A stretch of 64,000 nt of DNA from Neoconidiobolus thromboides FSU 785 (lineage: Eukaryota; Entomophthoromycota; Entomophthoromycetes; Entomophthorales; Neoconidiobolaceae), in contig MU626335.1 of NCBI GenBank assembly GCA_025603075.1, positions 28,116 through 92,115 on the forward strand, written 5' to 3'. This document shows, in pieces, positions 32,765 to 43,189 of this stretch. The notes beneath the pieces are model-generated. The model was not told the DNA's origin. It saw only the letters and a list, made by a program, of their open reading frames with translations, and did no database searches. The stretch's first letter is position 1. Every line of letters starts with the position of its first letter. The position numbers were made by a program, and so were the translations under genes.

Positions 32765-32772
32765 TATAAAAA
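32765..32772 (+). promoter_or_regulatory. TATA box of a decayed array member
   Basis: TATAAAAA in AAAAAGATATAAAAAT, about 23 nt before the lost start. Confidence 0.4.
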
Positions 32773-32787
32773 TACGATAAATAAATA

Positions 32788-33477
32788 ATAAAATCATCCC
32801 TTGTCAGTATTTCCTTATTTGCTTTAAGTTCAGGTGCCTCAACTGATGAACAAGCTTATATTGACACTCAAGAAAATACCAATACCTCGGAAAAAGTAAA
32901 ATTTTTCTTTACAGAGGTTCCAATGGTAGTAGCAGGGGTTTTAATGGAGGCGCTAGCGCAGGTATTCATGTAAGTATCAATATAAGGTATTCATGTAGGC
33001 TTCAATCGAGGCAATGTTGGGGGTATCAATGGAGGAATCAACATAGGCTTTGATTTAGGTATTAATAGAAGCTTTGATTAAGGTATTGGTATAGGTTTTG
33101 ATGGAGATAATAACCCAAGTTTCAATAGCGATACGAATAGGAGCTTTAATGTAAGTGACCGCAATCAATATTCAAGTGACTCTAACAGTCTTAGAGGCGG
33201 TGGCCAATCTCAAACTCACAGATGCAAACCTCATGGACTTAAACTTCAAAAACCCAGTAGAGCGCATAATGTAGGGAACCATGGTCAAATTTTCTCTAGT
33301 CCAAATAGTTATGAAGATAATGATCAACCTGAAGAACCTTATCCCCAACAATCTCATACTAAACCCCTGCACCAACCAAGTTGACAGAAATAGCAGTAAT
33401 AGTCAAGTGACGGACAACAGTACAACAGTAATCGGGCTACTGGTGGTAATAAAGGTGGTCTTTTGGAGATCTTGTAA
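32788..33477 (+). pseudogene. Decayed secreted Gly/Asn-rich array member
   Basis: The start is ATA AAA TCA TCC CTT GTC instead of ATG AAA GCA; the signal continues ISLFALSSGA, then STDEQAYIDTQ. After frame changes there is a Gly/Asn/Ile/Phe repeat part with GINGGINIGFDLG-like units, then Ser/Asn-rich and Pro/Gln-rich segments. A TGA-Q-K-TAG-Q-TAA-TAG cluster sits where relatives carry poly-Gln. It is followed by SSDGQQYNSNRATGG and the family tail GGLLEIL before TAA at 33475. The stops and the loss of the start make it a pseudogene. Confidence 0.8.
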
Positions 33478-34503
33478 ATGATAAAATACAAGTTGTTTTT
33501 TACTTTTTTGGTTACGCGTGTTTTATATTATATTTATTCTAGAATAAAAAATAAGTCGGGATTAGCTGCAAGCATTTACTTTTCTTTTAAAATTGTAGAT
33601 TCATTAACGGATAAGGAGTATTGCTTTTTTTCTTTGAAAATAAATGCTTAAGACAATATTTATATCAAATTAATGCTTATTAAGAAAGGCTTTGATTAAG
33701 AGTTGGACGTAAACTGGCAGGCTATAGGGAGTAGCTAGAGTAGATAAGCCAACGTACTCTTCAGTCAAAACTTATTTTAAATAGCTAAGCCAATTTAATT
33801 TAAAACTAAGAAAAAAGTTCATTCAAGGAGATCTGATTGAAAAATACATACATATAAGGATGAATCATCACATCGAAAGCCAGCCACTAGCTTATAGAGT
33901 TATTTATAAATAAGTCAGATAACTGAGACATCAATTGATGATAGTAAAAATTTGAAAAAAAGGGAAGAGGTCATACATAAAAAGGAAGAATCAAATTCAA
34001 TGTCTTGAGCATAACTTAAGATGGCAAGAGAAGCAGAGCACAGAGTTTAGTTAGATCCGAAATCCCAACCAGATAAAAATAATTTTAGACTCTAACTAGA
34101 TTTTATTCTACACTTCTAATTTTCATTTGAATTTGCTATTTCACTTCATTTAGACTCATCCTGATTTTTAGTAAATTTTAATAGCTAAGTTAATTACTGT
34201 TTGGTTTTCCAATCATAAAATTGTTAAAGAAATGATATCAAAAGAGTGTAACGTCAGAAATGCGCTAAAATTAATTTTAATTATACACTTCTAAAACAAT
34301 TTCCTTTTTTATAGTTGCGCTAACTGCCCAGATAAAACATTCAATTATTTTTCTTGATTAGTTTTAATTTGGTGTATACCAATTTATAACTAGATATTAA
34401 AATAAAATAAAAAATACCGATCATTTGAGTATAGTGTTAGATTGCGTTTACTGCTCATCTTTTAAATTGGTATGCAATTAACAATAGCCATCCATTAAAG
34501 GAA
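33478..34503. other. Array spacer
   Basis: No gene seen. The 33700-34080 part is slightly less AT-rich than its surroundings but has no sustained reading frame. Confidence 0.4.
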
Positions 34504-34510
34504 TATAAAA
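34504..34510 (+). promoter_or_regulatory. TATA box
   Basis: TATAAAA, 58 nt before the ATG at 34562. Confidence 0.5.
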
Positions 34511-34561
34511 GAGCACCAATTGTTATCTATAATAAATAAATTCAATATTAAAAAACGTAAA

Positions 34562-34870
34562 ATGAAAGCATCTCTTGTCTATATACCCTTTTTATTAGCT
34601 CTTAATTTAAGTATACCAATTGATGATAAGGGCTCTACAGATGGCCAATCGATTGAAAAAGTTAAAGGTGCTGTTTCGCCTCAACTACAATCAATGAGTG
34701 GTTCTGGGAATCAAGTAGAACATAATGAGCAACGAAACCCTAGAGGTAGAAATTTATTTAGGCAGGCAAAAGCAATTCATGACTTTGGAAGTCTATCAAA
34801 TCAAGACACGCAAAGCAATTTGAATGAAAGGAATGTAAATAATCTAAACCAAGAGGTAAGCCGATCCTGA
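34562..34870 (+). CDS. Small secreted Asn/Ser/Gln-rich protein
   Basis: 102 aa from the ATG at 34562; an upstream TTG in frame is not needed. Signal peptide MKASLVYIPFLLALNLSIP, then a charged polar chain with GSGNQVEHNEQRNPRGRN and FGSLSNQDTQSNLNERNVNN. It is paralogous to the broken copy at 42766 (FGNQIEQ, FGSHFASNSRSNFNDDNVSN). It ends SRS then TGA, followed in frame by KSSGGK and TAG, so the SGG tail of the family may have been cut off by a CGA to TGA change. The gene could still make a secreted peptide. Confidence 0.6.
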   Translation: MKASLVYIPFLLALNLSIPIDDKGSTDGQSIEKVKGAVSPQLQSMSGSGNQVEHNEQRNPRGRNLFRQAKAIHDFGSLSNQDTQSNLNERNVNNLNQEVSRS

Positions 34871-35546
34871 AAGTCAAGTGGGGGGAAATAGGCACAAATA
34901 ATCAAGTGGTGATATGAAAATAAATTACTAGATTAATATTAGTAGTGGCAAGTTTTAAGAGCTTGATTTTGAAGATACAGCTTATTTTTTGTTCTCCTTT
35001 TCCATCATCGCATTATATAATTATACGTTTAAATAAAAAATAGATTAAATTAAATTTTGATTTTATAAGGTTTATAAATTGCCCTTTTGCTAACTATTAG
35101 TTTTTATTGAGAGATAGGGAATAATACGATTATTTTACATCTTTCCTCATAAATCTTTAAGCATTTTAGAATACTAATGAGTCAAGGTAGTAAACAACTG
35201 CGTTACGAATTTGGCAAAATGTAAAAGAGTATGATTAAAAAGCATTAGTAGCTTTTTCAAAGGTAGCATGGAAATATCATATACTATATATTTAAATGCC
35301 TATTTTTGTTTTGTTAGAAAAGTATTTTAATTTCATTTATCTATTATTTAGCTTTATTTCTATTTCCAAAAATTATTGATGCTTTTTAGTGTTACTATTT
35401 TATACCAACTATAATTTTTTGGTATTATTAGAATACAATTAAAGGCATATTATCATTTATTAATACCTTGATTTTTAACGAAAGTATGTAAAAAAGGCAC
35501 CTATATTATTACGTAGTTTTATTGTTGTATCAAAGTATTATAAAAA

Positions 35547-35590
35547 CATGGGGTATTTTTTTCGTTTCATCAATCTTTCCATTTTTTACT
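35547..35590 (-). mobile_element. MITE-like element, half copy
   Basis: ACATGGGGTATTTTTTTCG then CTTTCCATTTTTTACT; the other half is missing. Confidence 0.5.
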
Positions 35591-36482
35591 CTCTACTTCA
35601 TATCACTCTAGATTTATATCTATATTTATAGCAAATTAAAAAAATAAATTATAATTAATTTAGATATAAATAATTTATAAGCTAGTCTAGTTAAAACTAA
35701 AGGCTTTTGTAAAGGCAAAAAGACAAAAAACAAATATGACCTCACTTTTTACTCACATCTTGGTTTTATTGGGTTTTTTATACCTTCCCTTTTTTATACC
35801 CTCACTTTTTGATAACGTCCCAACTAAACTCCGACCTAGCTTATTTCTATACTTTTACAATATTATCAAGATACTTTTTACGAAATAGCCACCTACCACA
35901 CGTGTAAATCTAAATCTTCAAGCTTTTTTAATAGTTATAAATTCACATATCAATCCTTGAACCTCAAACATTGTTTTTAGAGCTTATATAGACATTTAGA
36001 TCATTAGTCCATATGTTACCCGAAAAAATCTAACTTTAATATAGTTAGTTTGATCTTATGTTTTCATTCCAGCACAAAACAAAAATACTTTCTTTTTCTT
36101 GCTTTATATTGCTACTTTTGCTCTAAGGTAAATGAATAATTTTTTCATTTATCTTTACTAATATCACTTATCTTCAAACCTCTGATGTTTCACATAGCAA
36201 TGTTTTCTTTTGAGTCAAATCCTTTTTGTGATTGTTAACTTTATAAGTTTACTTGAGTCACCGATTTTTATCTGAACATCTCTCGCCTAGTCTTTCTGCT
36301 ATAATTCCGCTATTTTTTTCCATCACTGTTACCTATACTAATCAATAATCTAAACCAAATGCTCTTGTTCTTATCTTAACTTTTTACATAGATAAACAGT
36401 TTATTTCAAAGAGCTTTCCGCTATTCCAAATTCAAGGATAAGGGATACAAACAGTTTTTTGATATTTTCTTATTGCTTGTTG

Positions 36483-36580
36483 TATAGGGATGTATTTTTT
36501 TTTAAATTTATTAATGATCCTTCCGCTCAAACAACGCTTAAAGTTTTCATATTATATAAGGGATGTTTTTTTGATTTTAA
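36483..36580 (+). mobile_element. MITE-like element, two abutting partial copies
   Basis: TATAGGGATGTATTTTTTTT with CCTTCCGCTCAAACAACGC, then a second start ATAAGGGATGTTTTTTTG near 36556. Confidence 0.5.
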
Positions 36581-37194
36581 AACAAGTTAAGCAAGCGTTA
36601 TATTGTTACAAAAATATTAATACATAATACCAAAGTTAATTTTAATGACAATATTAAAATCATGTTTGTGTCAAAATCACAATTGCTGTTATGATTAGGG
36701 TTAATAGTAAACACTGTGATTAGTTAATGTTTAAAACAAAAAAGCGGCTAATTTTGTTTACATTATTAATATTAAGTAATATTCAATATTTCAATAAAAT
36801 AAATTTCATTACTAAAAATATCAAACTAAACAACGTTATAAAAGTATTGCTTTTTGAATAGAATTTTTTAAATTCAATAAAACAAAACTTTTAAATACAA
36901 ATTTAAATTATTAAAAGCTGTATTCTATATTTTAAATAAGCTATCATTATTTTATCATAGTCTAAAAATATTACTATCAATTATTTTAATGCTTAAACTG
37001 TTTTTAATGTGTATTGCAGTTGGCTTTAATTTATCCCTTTTAAAAAATTTCATCTTTACAGCCACACCATCTAAGTAAAAATTAGATCATTCGCATTACT
37101 TTTATTTAAATTTGTGACTACATAACTATACTTAAAAATATCGATAATAACTGATTATATTAGTGTAACTGTATAACAACTTCTCAGAGAAATG

Positions 37195-37201
37195 TATAAA
37201 A
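37195..37201 (+). promoter_or_regulatory. TATA box
   Basis: TATAAAA, 73 nt before the ATG at 37268. Confidence 0.55.
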
Positions 37202-37267
37202 GCATCAACTTTTACCTTCTAATAGACATAGAAATCCCAAATTCAATATTTTAAATAAACAAAAACA

Positions 37268-37474
37268 ATGAAAACATCTTTTGTCTATGTTCTCTCTTTA
37301 TTAACCTTTACTTTAAGTGTTCCAGTTGGTGAGCAAGCTTCTGCAGATGAAAATCAAGTTCAAAAAGCTGCTACTGGAAACGTAGCTCAACAGGTACCAC
37401 CGTTAGTTGGAGATAGAAAAAGAGGTAAAAAAGAAGGTCTATTAGGTGGTACACTTATACCAGGAATCTTATGA
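37268..37474 (+). CDS. Very small secreted protein with GLLGG...GIL tail
   Basis: 68 aa, intact. Signal peptide MKTSFVYVLSLLTFTLSVP, then a short polar chain (EQASADENQVQKAATGN, VAQQVPPLVG), a basic patch RKRGKKEG that could be a processing site, and the family tail GLLGGTLIPGIL. The mature peptide is only about 49 residues. Two decayed duplicates follow at 38306 and 39108. Confidence 0.75.
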   Translation: MKTSFVYVLSLLTFTLSVPVGEQASADENQVQKAATGNVAQQVPPLVGDRKRGKKEGLLGGTLIPGIL

Positions 37475-38269
37475 ATATTAAATCTATAGCTATTTTAACC
37501 TTTCAACGATACTGGAATATATTTTGTGCTTCAAAATAAAAATAAACTGAAACTAATCTTTATTTTGTAAAATTATTTCTAATTTCTTTATATTAAACTT
37601 TTTGACTATATTGAATAGTTTGCAAATAAAAAAGGAATAAATGGTAGTTTTGTAACAATTCTACTTTGTTTATTTGAAAAACCACTTGAGGTCTAAATCC
37701 TTTCATAAATTTTAGAAAAAAAGTTAACGGATAGTAACACAACTCTTTTTTGAAAATGGGTGCTTGAGTTAACTTTGCCATATCAAGTTGAATGTTAATT
37801 TTAAATTTATAAAATTACATAAAATCAAACGTAACCCTAAACTAGATCAATCACAGCTGTTTAAATTTAAACATCCATATTCTCGCAGAAACTATTTGGC
37901 TATTATTTAGTGCTTACTTTAAAGCTTAATCTTGGCTTTGACAAAATTTAGATTTAAAATTCTATTCATAAATGAACACAGCTAGTATTATATAATTGAA
38001 CTTTAACAGCTCTAAAACCAAATTTTAAGTAACACTAAAACAATAAATTGTTTAAATGTGTTAAAGCCAGCTTTAGTACATCCCTTTCAAAAAATTTCAT
38101 GCTTATAGTCACACTAACTATTTAAGTAAACTTTAGATCATTCGTATTACTTCTATTTAAATCGGTGTGTACTTATGTGGCTTTCATTTAAAGGTATTGA
38201 TAACTGACTATCTTGGCATAGTTAAATAACTCAAAAAAGTGTAAAGATATCAACTTTACCTTTCAGAGA
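37475..38269. other. Array spacer
   Basis: AATAAAAATAAACTG near 37540 is a plausible polyadenylation region. Part of the upstream flank of 37268 recurs here (TTAGATCATTCG at 37083 and 38141; CACTAACTATTTAAGTAAA), showing that the duplication includes the promoter. Confidence 0.5.
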
Positions 38270-38277
38270 TATAAAAA
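38270..38277 (+). promoter_or_regulatory. TATA box of a decayed duplicate
   Basis: TATAAAAA, about 36 nt before the lost start. Confidence 0.45.
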
Positions 38278-38305
38278 GCTTGAATTTAATACTAAAAAAG
38301 TAAAA

Positions 38306-38485
38306 ATAGCAAAAGTATATTGTTTGTGTCATCTCCTACTAACTTTTACTTTAGGCATTTCAATTGGTGAATAAGTTTCTGAAGACGAAAATCAAGTTCG
38401 AGAAGCTGCTACTGGAAACGTAGCTCAACAGGCATCACTATTGACTGGAGGTAAAAAAGGAGACTTATTGGATGAGATCCCATAA
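38306..38485 (+). pseudogene. Decayed duplicate of the 37268 secreted gene
   Basis: The frame aligns with 37268 through LLTFTLG, then GE-TAA-VSEDENQVREAATGNVAQQASLL and GGKKGDLLDEIP. The start is ATA, not ATG. The TAA replaces the Gln codon CAA of GEQASADEN, a C-to-T change. The duplicated upstream flank shows that gene and promoter were copied together. Confidence 0.85.
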
Positions 38486-39107
38486 TATAAATATTTAGTT
38501 ACTTTTTAACCCTCTGAATATATTGTAATTTATATCTATGTTTCAAAATAAAAACAAGTTGAGACTAATTTTTGTTTTTGTAAAATTGCTTCTAATTTTA
38601 AAACCAATATTTTTAGCAACCATATTAAACTATTTGTAAATAAAAAAAGAAAAAGGGGGGCCTTGTAGTATGACTCTGCTTTATTTTGATATGTATTTTT
38701 TTATAGATTACTTGAGATATAAATCCTTTAAAACTCCATAGAAAAACTTTTAATGAATATTAAATACAGTTTAATGTGTAAAATTGACACATGGATAATT
38801 TGCTTATAAAAATTACCATAAATCAGATTTCAAAAGAGCTATAACAGCTGTAATCATAGTTTATTTAAAATAAGCTATAGTTGCTTTAATTTGTTCTTTT
38901 AAAAAAGAATTATACTACAGTAGCTATTAAATATTAATTTTATTTTGAATTAATGTATAACTATATAATCATATTTGTAAACTGATAGAAGCATTGATTA
39001 TCTAGATATAATAGTATACAGCAGCTTATTAAAAAGATATACTAAAGTATTGAATTTAATCTTAAGATATATAATAAATTAAATTCACTATTTCAAAAGC
39101 ATAAATA
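38486..39107. other. Array spacer
   Basis: Recopies the 3' flank of 37268 (CAAAATAAAAACAAGTTGAGACTAA near 38540) and part of its 5' flank before the next remnant. No gene. Confidence 0.45.
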
Positions 39108-39245
39108 ATAAAGTTACTGTTTGTCTATATCTTCTTTTTGTTAGCTTTTATTTTGACTATTTTACTTAATAAATTAACTTCTGCTAATAAATAAATTAAA
39201 AAGTTACTATTGAAATATAGCTTAATGATATCATTAGTAGCTGGT
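39108..39245 (+). pseudogene. Heavily decayed second duplicate of the 37268 gene
   Basis: ATA AAG replaces ATG AAA; then LLFVYIFFLLAFILTI, and NKLTSANK-stop aligned with GEQASADEN of 37268. Most codon differences against 37268 are G-to-A or C-to-T (GGT to AAT, GAG to AAA, GAT to AAT, GAA to AAA, GCT to GTT). The right boundary is approximate. Confidence 0.65.
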
Positions 39246-39619
39246 AGTAAAAATCAAATAAAACAAAAATAATAAAAATGAAAATAAGTTTATCAAGTTT
39301 GAACTTTTCAGGGCTTTAATAAATAATTTATAGCTATTTTTAATTATTTGATTATTTATAATTTATATATTTATTTTATAGTACTACTTATAATTTTTAT
39401 TAATATTAATGGATTTTGTTAATGAGTTATTAAAAATTTTGCAAATGAAAGGATAAAAAAATAATAACTTTATAACTTATTTTTGCTTTGTGTTTATAAT
39501 TATTTATATTTATTAATAAAATATTTAAAAAATAGTTAGCAAATCATAACAGTTTTCAAAAATTGATATCAAAAACTATTTCATTTTGCTAAATTAATTG
39601 ATCAAACTAGATTTTATAT
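39246..39619. other. Array spacer
   Basis: Extremely AT-rich; nothing recognised. Confidence 0.4.
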
Positions 39620-39715
39620 ATATGGGGATGTATTTTTGTGTAAGAATTTTACTAATAATTTTTTCACTCAAATAGCGCTTAAAAGATAGAAAAAGTAAGA
39701 ATAAAAAACCCATAT
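39620..39715 (+). mobile_element. MITE-like palindromic element, copy 13 (short)
   Basis: ATATGGGGATGTATTTTTG ... AAAACCCATATA, with TTTTTTCACTCAAATAGCGC and GATAGAAAAAG; a few bases missing near the right end. Confidence 0.7.
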
Positions 39716-40026
39716 ATAATTTGAGATCTAATTTAATTTAATTTTTTAGAGATTTATAAAAAATAAAAAATATTTAAAATGTATTAAAATTAACTTTAGT
39801 TTAAAGTATTTTATTATTTTTATTATGTTATCACTAAATTATCATGTCATACTGTTTTTGTTAGTTATATTCTAAATCACATTTATTAATATGCAGCTAT
39901 TTATTAAAAAAGTATATAAAATCTTAATTATATATATAATACTAACTATTTTTTTAAAATTCTATATAAGTTTCTTATTAAAGAGCAAAAACACTTAATA
40001 ATTTCATATCATTTATCATAAAATGC

Positions 40027-40449
40027 TGTAAGATATCGCTTTGTCAGCTCCATGATTGATTATAACATGGTAATCACTCAAGTCGTTGTGTTCTCGAGTT
40101 CAGGCACAATCAATTCCGGACCTTTTATTTTGATTTGCTATGAGAATTTCTGTCATGTAATTCTGGAGGACATTATCTCTCCGTTTTAGTATTCATACTT
40201 CTTGGAGTATAAAAGGAATTCTAGAAAATAACAACTCAAGACTTTCTAATTGAATTAGTCCCTGATATTGTACCTTCAATAAAGCCATTAAATCTTTCCG
40301 ATAGTATTTTACGTAGATTTTACAGCAGTATTGTCTATTCTATTTGTGTTACATAATCCGTAGCCTATTACGTCTGCATCCTTGATGCTTCAAGTCTACC
40401 TTAGTTATATAAACCAAGACCTTTCGACTTACAGTTAGTTAATCAAGCA
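40027..40449 (+). repeat. LTR-like dispersed repeat, copy A
   Basis: About 420 bp. It begins TGTAAGATATCGCTTTGTCAG, contains GTGTTCTCGAGTTCAG, TATAAAAGG (40208) and AATAAAG (40277) in LTR-like order, and ends near TCAAGCA. It matches 63607-63980 along its whole length with one ~45-nt gap. TG...CA ends, a TATA box and a polyadenylation-like signal suggest a solo LTR. No clear target duplication was found, so another class of repeat remains possible. Confidence 0.6.
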
Positions 40450-41578
40450 AAAACTTTACTAAAGTGATGTACTGATATTAAGTAAAGTTATAATATATGA
40501 ATCGCATTGGTAAAGTTTTTGCTGATATAGCAACTTTTACCAAACTTAATAAAAATTCTGCTAGTTTATAATACATATTATAACAAAATAATTTAAAGTT
40601 ATTAAGTATTTTGCTTTTTGATAAAAAATTTATTTTTATAAATCTTAAGAGGTTTTTGAAATACAAAATATTTAAAAATTGAGTAAAAAAATAAAACTGA
40701 TTTGAATATTCCCTAATTTCTTTTAAAAAAGTTCAAAAAGCTACAGTAAAAAGTTTAATAGGTGCTTTTAAAAAACTACTCCTAAATAAAATATTTAGAT
40801 AAGTTAGTTCAAATAAAGTTGTTCTAATTAACTATAGAGCCTTATCTTGGCAATAACTAATTTATGTGAAAAACAAGTACTGGTTTACTAACATAGCTAC
40901 AAAAAATTACTAAACTCTAACTTAACTATTCTGACTAAAAAATGGATTTTATTTGTTAGACTAAAACAGATCAGTGTTACTAAATCTTACCTTATTGGCC
41001 TCTGATTGGTTAATTTACCATAAATGAGTTACAATAGTTACATTAGATTTCCTTTATTTAGATATCTTTGTGAATATATACAACTATGGCTGCATCTATG
41101 ATTGGAAACTTTTAAATTTGCAAGACTGGATTTACTATCAATAATTGCGTTTTTATTGTGGTTTTATATTGCGCTAGTAAGAAATAAATAAGCTATTAGT
41201 TACAATAGTTAACTATTTTTATATTTAAAAACAATTTAGTTTTGAAAAATAGTCTAATACAGTTATACTTATCGATCTCTCTCTTATTTGATAAAAATAA
41301 TGGGTATATGTTTTTAGCGTATACCAAGAAAATCAACAACTATAGCTGCTTTATAATTCTGTATCCTCATCACTTAATCCTTGAATCAAAAAAAGATAAC
41401 TGTCTTTAAGATATTTCTTAGAATTACGCTAACTAGTTGGGGTAAAATATTAGATCATTTTCGTTTACTTTTATTTTTTAATTGCATATATAACAATGTT
41501 AAATAAATTGATTAAAAATAGCTATAAAAATTATCTTTCATTTAAATGTAACAAGTTGTAACTTTTATTTTAAAAAAG
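40450..41578. other. Array spacer
   Basis: No gene; a 62-codon minus-strand frame (40478-40666) looks random. Confidence 0.4.
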
Positions 41579-41586
41579 TATATAAA
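41579..41586 (+). promoter_or_regulatory. TATA box
   Basis: TATATAAA in AAAAAAGTATATAAAAGG, 73 nt before the ATG at 41652. Confidence 0.55.
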
Positions 41587-41651
41587 AGGCATCAATTATT
41601 ATTTACAAAAACACAAATAAATAAATATTAGTATTAAAAGCAGTAAACAAA

Positions 41652-41828
41652 ATGAAAGCATCTCTTGTCCTTATCTCCTCATTATTAAGTTTGACATTAA
41701 GTATACCAATAGCTGAAAACTCTCCTATTGGCATACAAGTTTTAAACATTAGACGTAATATTGAATCAGAAGACCAATTGCTAAGAGATATTTTAAATCT
41801 AAAAGAACCCCTTTTAATAAAAGTTTGA
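41652..41828 (+). CDS. Very small secreted protein (58 aa)
   Basis: Signal peptide MKASLVLISSLLSLTLSIP followed by a ~39-residue mature peptide containing GIQVLNIRRNIESEDQ and LRDILNLKEPLL. The segment QV-x-x-(I/V)RR resembles QVQDVRR of the copy at 42766. The family tail is absent, so this may be a shortened member, but the ATG, signal and TATA box are intact. Too short to assign a function. Confidence 0.6.
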   Translation: MKASLVLISSLLSLTLSIPIAENSPIGIQVLNIRRNIESEDQLLRDILNLKEPLLIKV

Positions 41829-42299
41829 AAAGCGATGGTTTAGCTATGGTATTTAGATTCAGATTTTATATAACTTAAAACAAAATAAAGATAGAGTGAT
41901 AGTAATGATAGACAATGAACTCTATAGAAATTGATTATCCTTTCTAAAATTCTATAAATATTAAAGATCCATTTTATTTTTATTATTACCCTGTGTATTT
42001 TTATCTTTAATAAAATGAAAAACTATTAGAAATTAAATTTTTCTTTGACAATTGATCACTTTGGTTAATAAGATATAGTTGTATTTATTTTAAGTGATTG
42101 TTTGAATTTTCAATAGCAGCTTTTAAAGGAAATGATCATAAAAGATGTAATATACTTAAAATGGGCTGTAATTATTTTTAACTATTTCTTTTAAAGTGAT
42201 TTCTTTATTCACAGTTATACTGACTGATTAAACTAATATTATATCACTTTTATTCGTTTTAAACAGTTATGTAACAGCATACTACTACACACCAAAAGG
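41829..42299. other. Array spacer
   Basis: TTTAATAAAATG near 42007 is a possible polyadenylation signal; no gene. Confidence 0.4.
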
Positions 42300-42406
42300 A
42301 CATTGTAAATGTATTTCCCTGTTTAAGAATTTTACTGATAGCCTTTCTGCTCAATATAAAGAGCGCTTAAAAAATGGAAAGAGTGTGGAAATAAAAACAC
42401 CTCTAT
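42300..42406 (+). mobile_element. MITE-like palindromic element, copy 14
   Basis: AAATGTATTTCCCTGTTTAAG ... AACACCTCTATAT; the left end is decayed. Confidence 0.65.
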
Positions 42407-42510
42407 ATTGGGGCGAATTTTTGTATTTGAGAATTCTACCAATAATCTTTTCACTCAAATAATGCTTAAAAGATGGAAAAAGTAATGAAGCCAAAAAAAC
42501 ACCCCCATAT
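42407..42510 (+). mobile_element. MITE-like palindromic element, copy 15, abutting copy 14
   Basis: ATTGGGGCGAATTTTTG ... AAAAACACCCCCATAT, with CTTTTCACTCAAATAATGC and ATGGAAAAAG. Directly head-to-tail with copy 14, sharing the TAT junction. Confidence 0.75.
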
Positions 42511-42699
42511 ACTGACGTCTTTTTTACCTTTGTTCATTTATCTATCTTCTATGTAATAAAAAAGAGATATTTTACTCATGATATCTATGAATAAAAGGTA
42601 TTTTTATTTGATAACTTTGATCATTTAAGTATGACATTAAATTAGTTTTGAGCACTATTAATTTACTATGTAACAGTGTATGAATACTTTATAAAAAAG

Positions 42700-42707
42700 T
42701 ATATAAA
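42700..42707 (+). promoter_or_regulatory. TATA box of a broken array member
   Basis: TATATAAA in AAAAAAGTATATAAAG, 66 nt before the ATG at 42766. Confidence 0.55.
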
Positions 42708-42765
42708 GAAACCACTTTTAATCCTTTAAATATAAAAAACCAACTTCAATATTAAAAAACAAACA

Positions 42766-43189
42766 ATGAAAACATCTTTTATCTATATTTCTTTTTCATC
42801 ATTTTTTGCTTCAAGCGTGCTAATTAGTGAAAAAGTTCCTATTAAAAGACAAGTTCAAGACGTTAGACGCGCTGGTCAAACTCAACTATACTTGAAACTT
42901 GGTTTTGGAAACCAAATAGAACAAAGTATCTAGTGTAATAATTTTGATAGGAATGTAGGTGCTGAAGCATAAAAAGGTTTTGGAAGTCACTTTGCTTCTA
43001 ATTCTAGAAGTAACTTCAATGATGATAACGTAAGTAATCAAATACAATCAAAGCTTAGTTTTGGAGATCAAACAGATTAACTACATAATCAGGTACTATA
43101 ATTCTCTTAACCAAGGACAACTAATGCCTGAACCTGAGAATTAAATAAATTCAAATAATCAATATTGATTTAGTGGTGATGATTGTTAG
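42766..43189 (+). pseudogene. Broken secreted array member, paralogue of 34562
   Basis: ATG and signal MKTSFIYISFSSFFASSVL are present. The frame runs 55 codons to TAG at 42931 and then continues in frame: CNNFDRNVGAEA-TAA-KGFGSHFASNSRSNFNDDNVSN and DQTD-TAA-LHNQ. A further segment SLNQGQLMPEPEN ends with stops to 43189. It aligns with the intact 34562 gene (QLQSMSGSGNQVEH, FGSLSNQDTQSN). Two of the stops are TAA in polar, Gln-like context. A 55-aa secreted stub could still be made. Confidence 0.75.

Larger units (their letters stand above)
34871..37194. other. Long array spacer with MITE remnants
   Basis: More than 2 kb without a supported gene. It contains fragments of the palindromic element near 35547 and 36483-36580 (listed separately). 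Confidence 0.4.

Noticed and set aside
24009-43189. Possibility that TAA/TAG encode Gln genome-wide
   Set aside because: UGPase, UTP25, KISH and other conserved genes end in TAA at the expected C-terminus, so the standard code applies.
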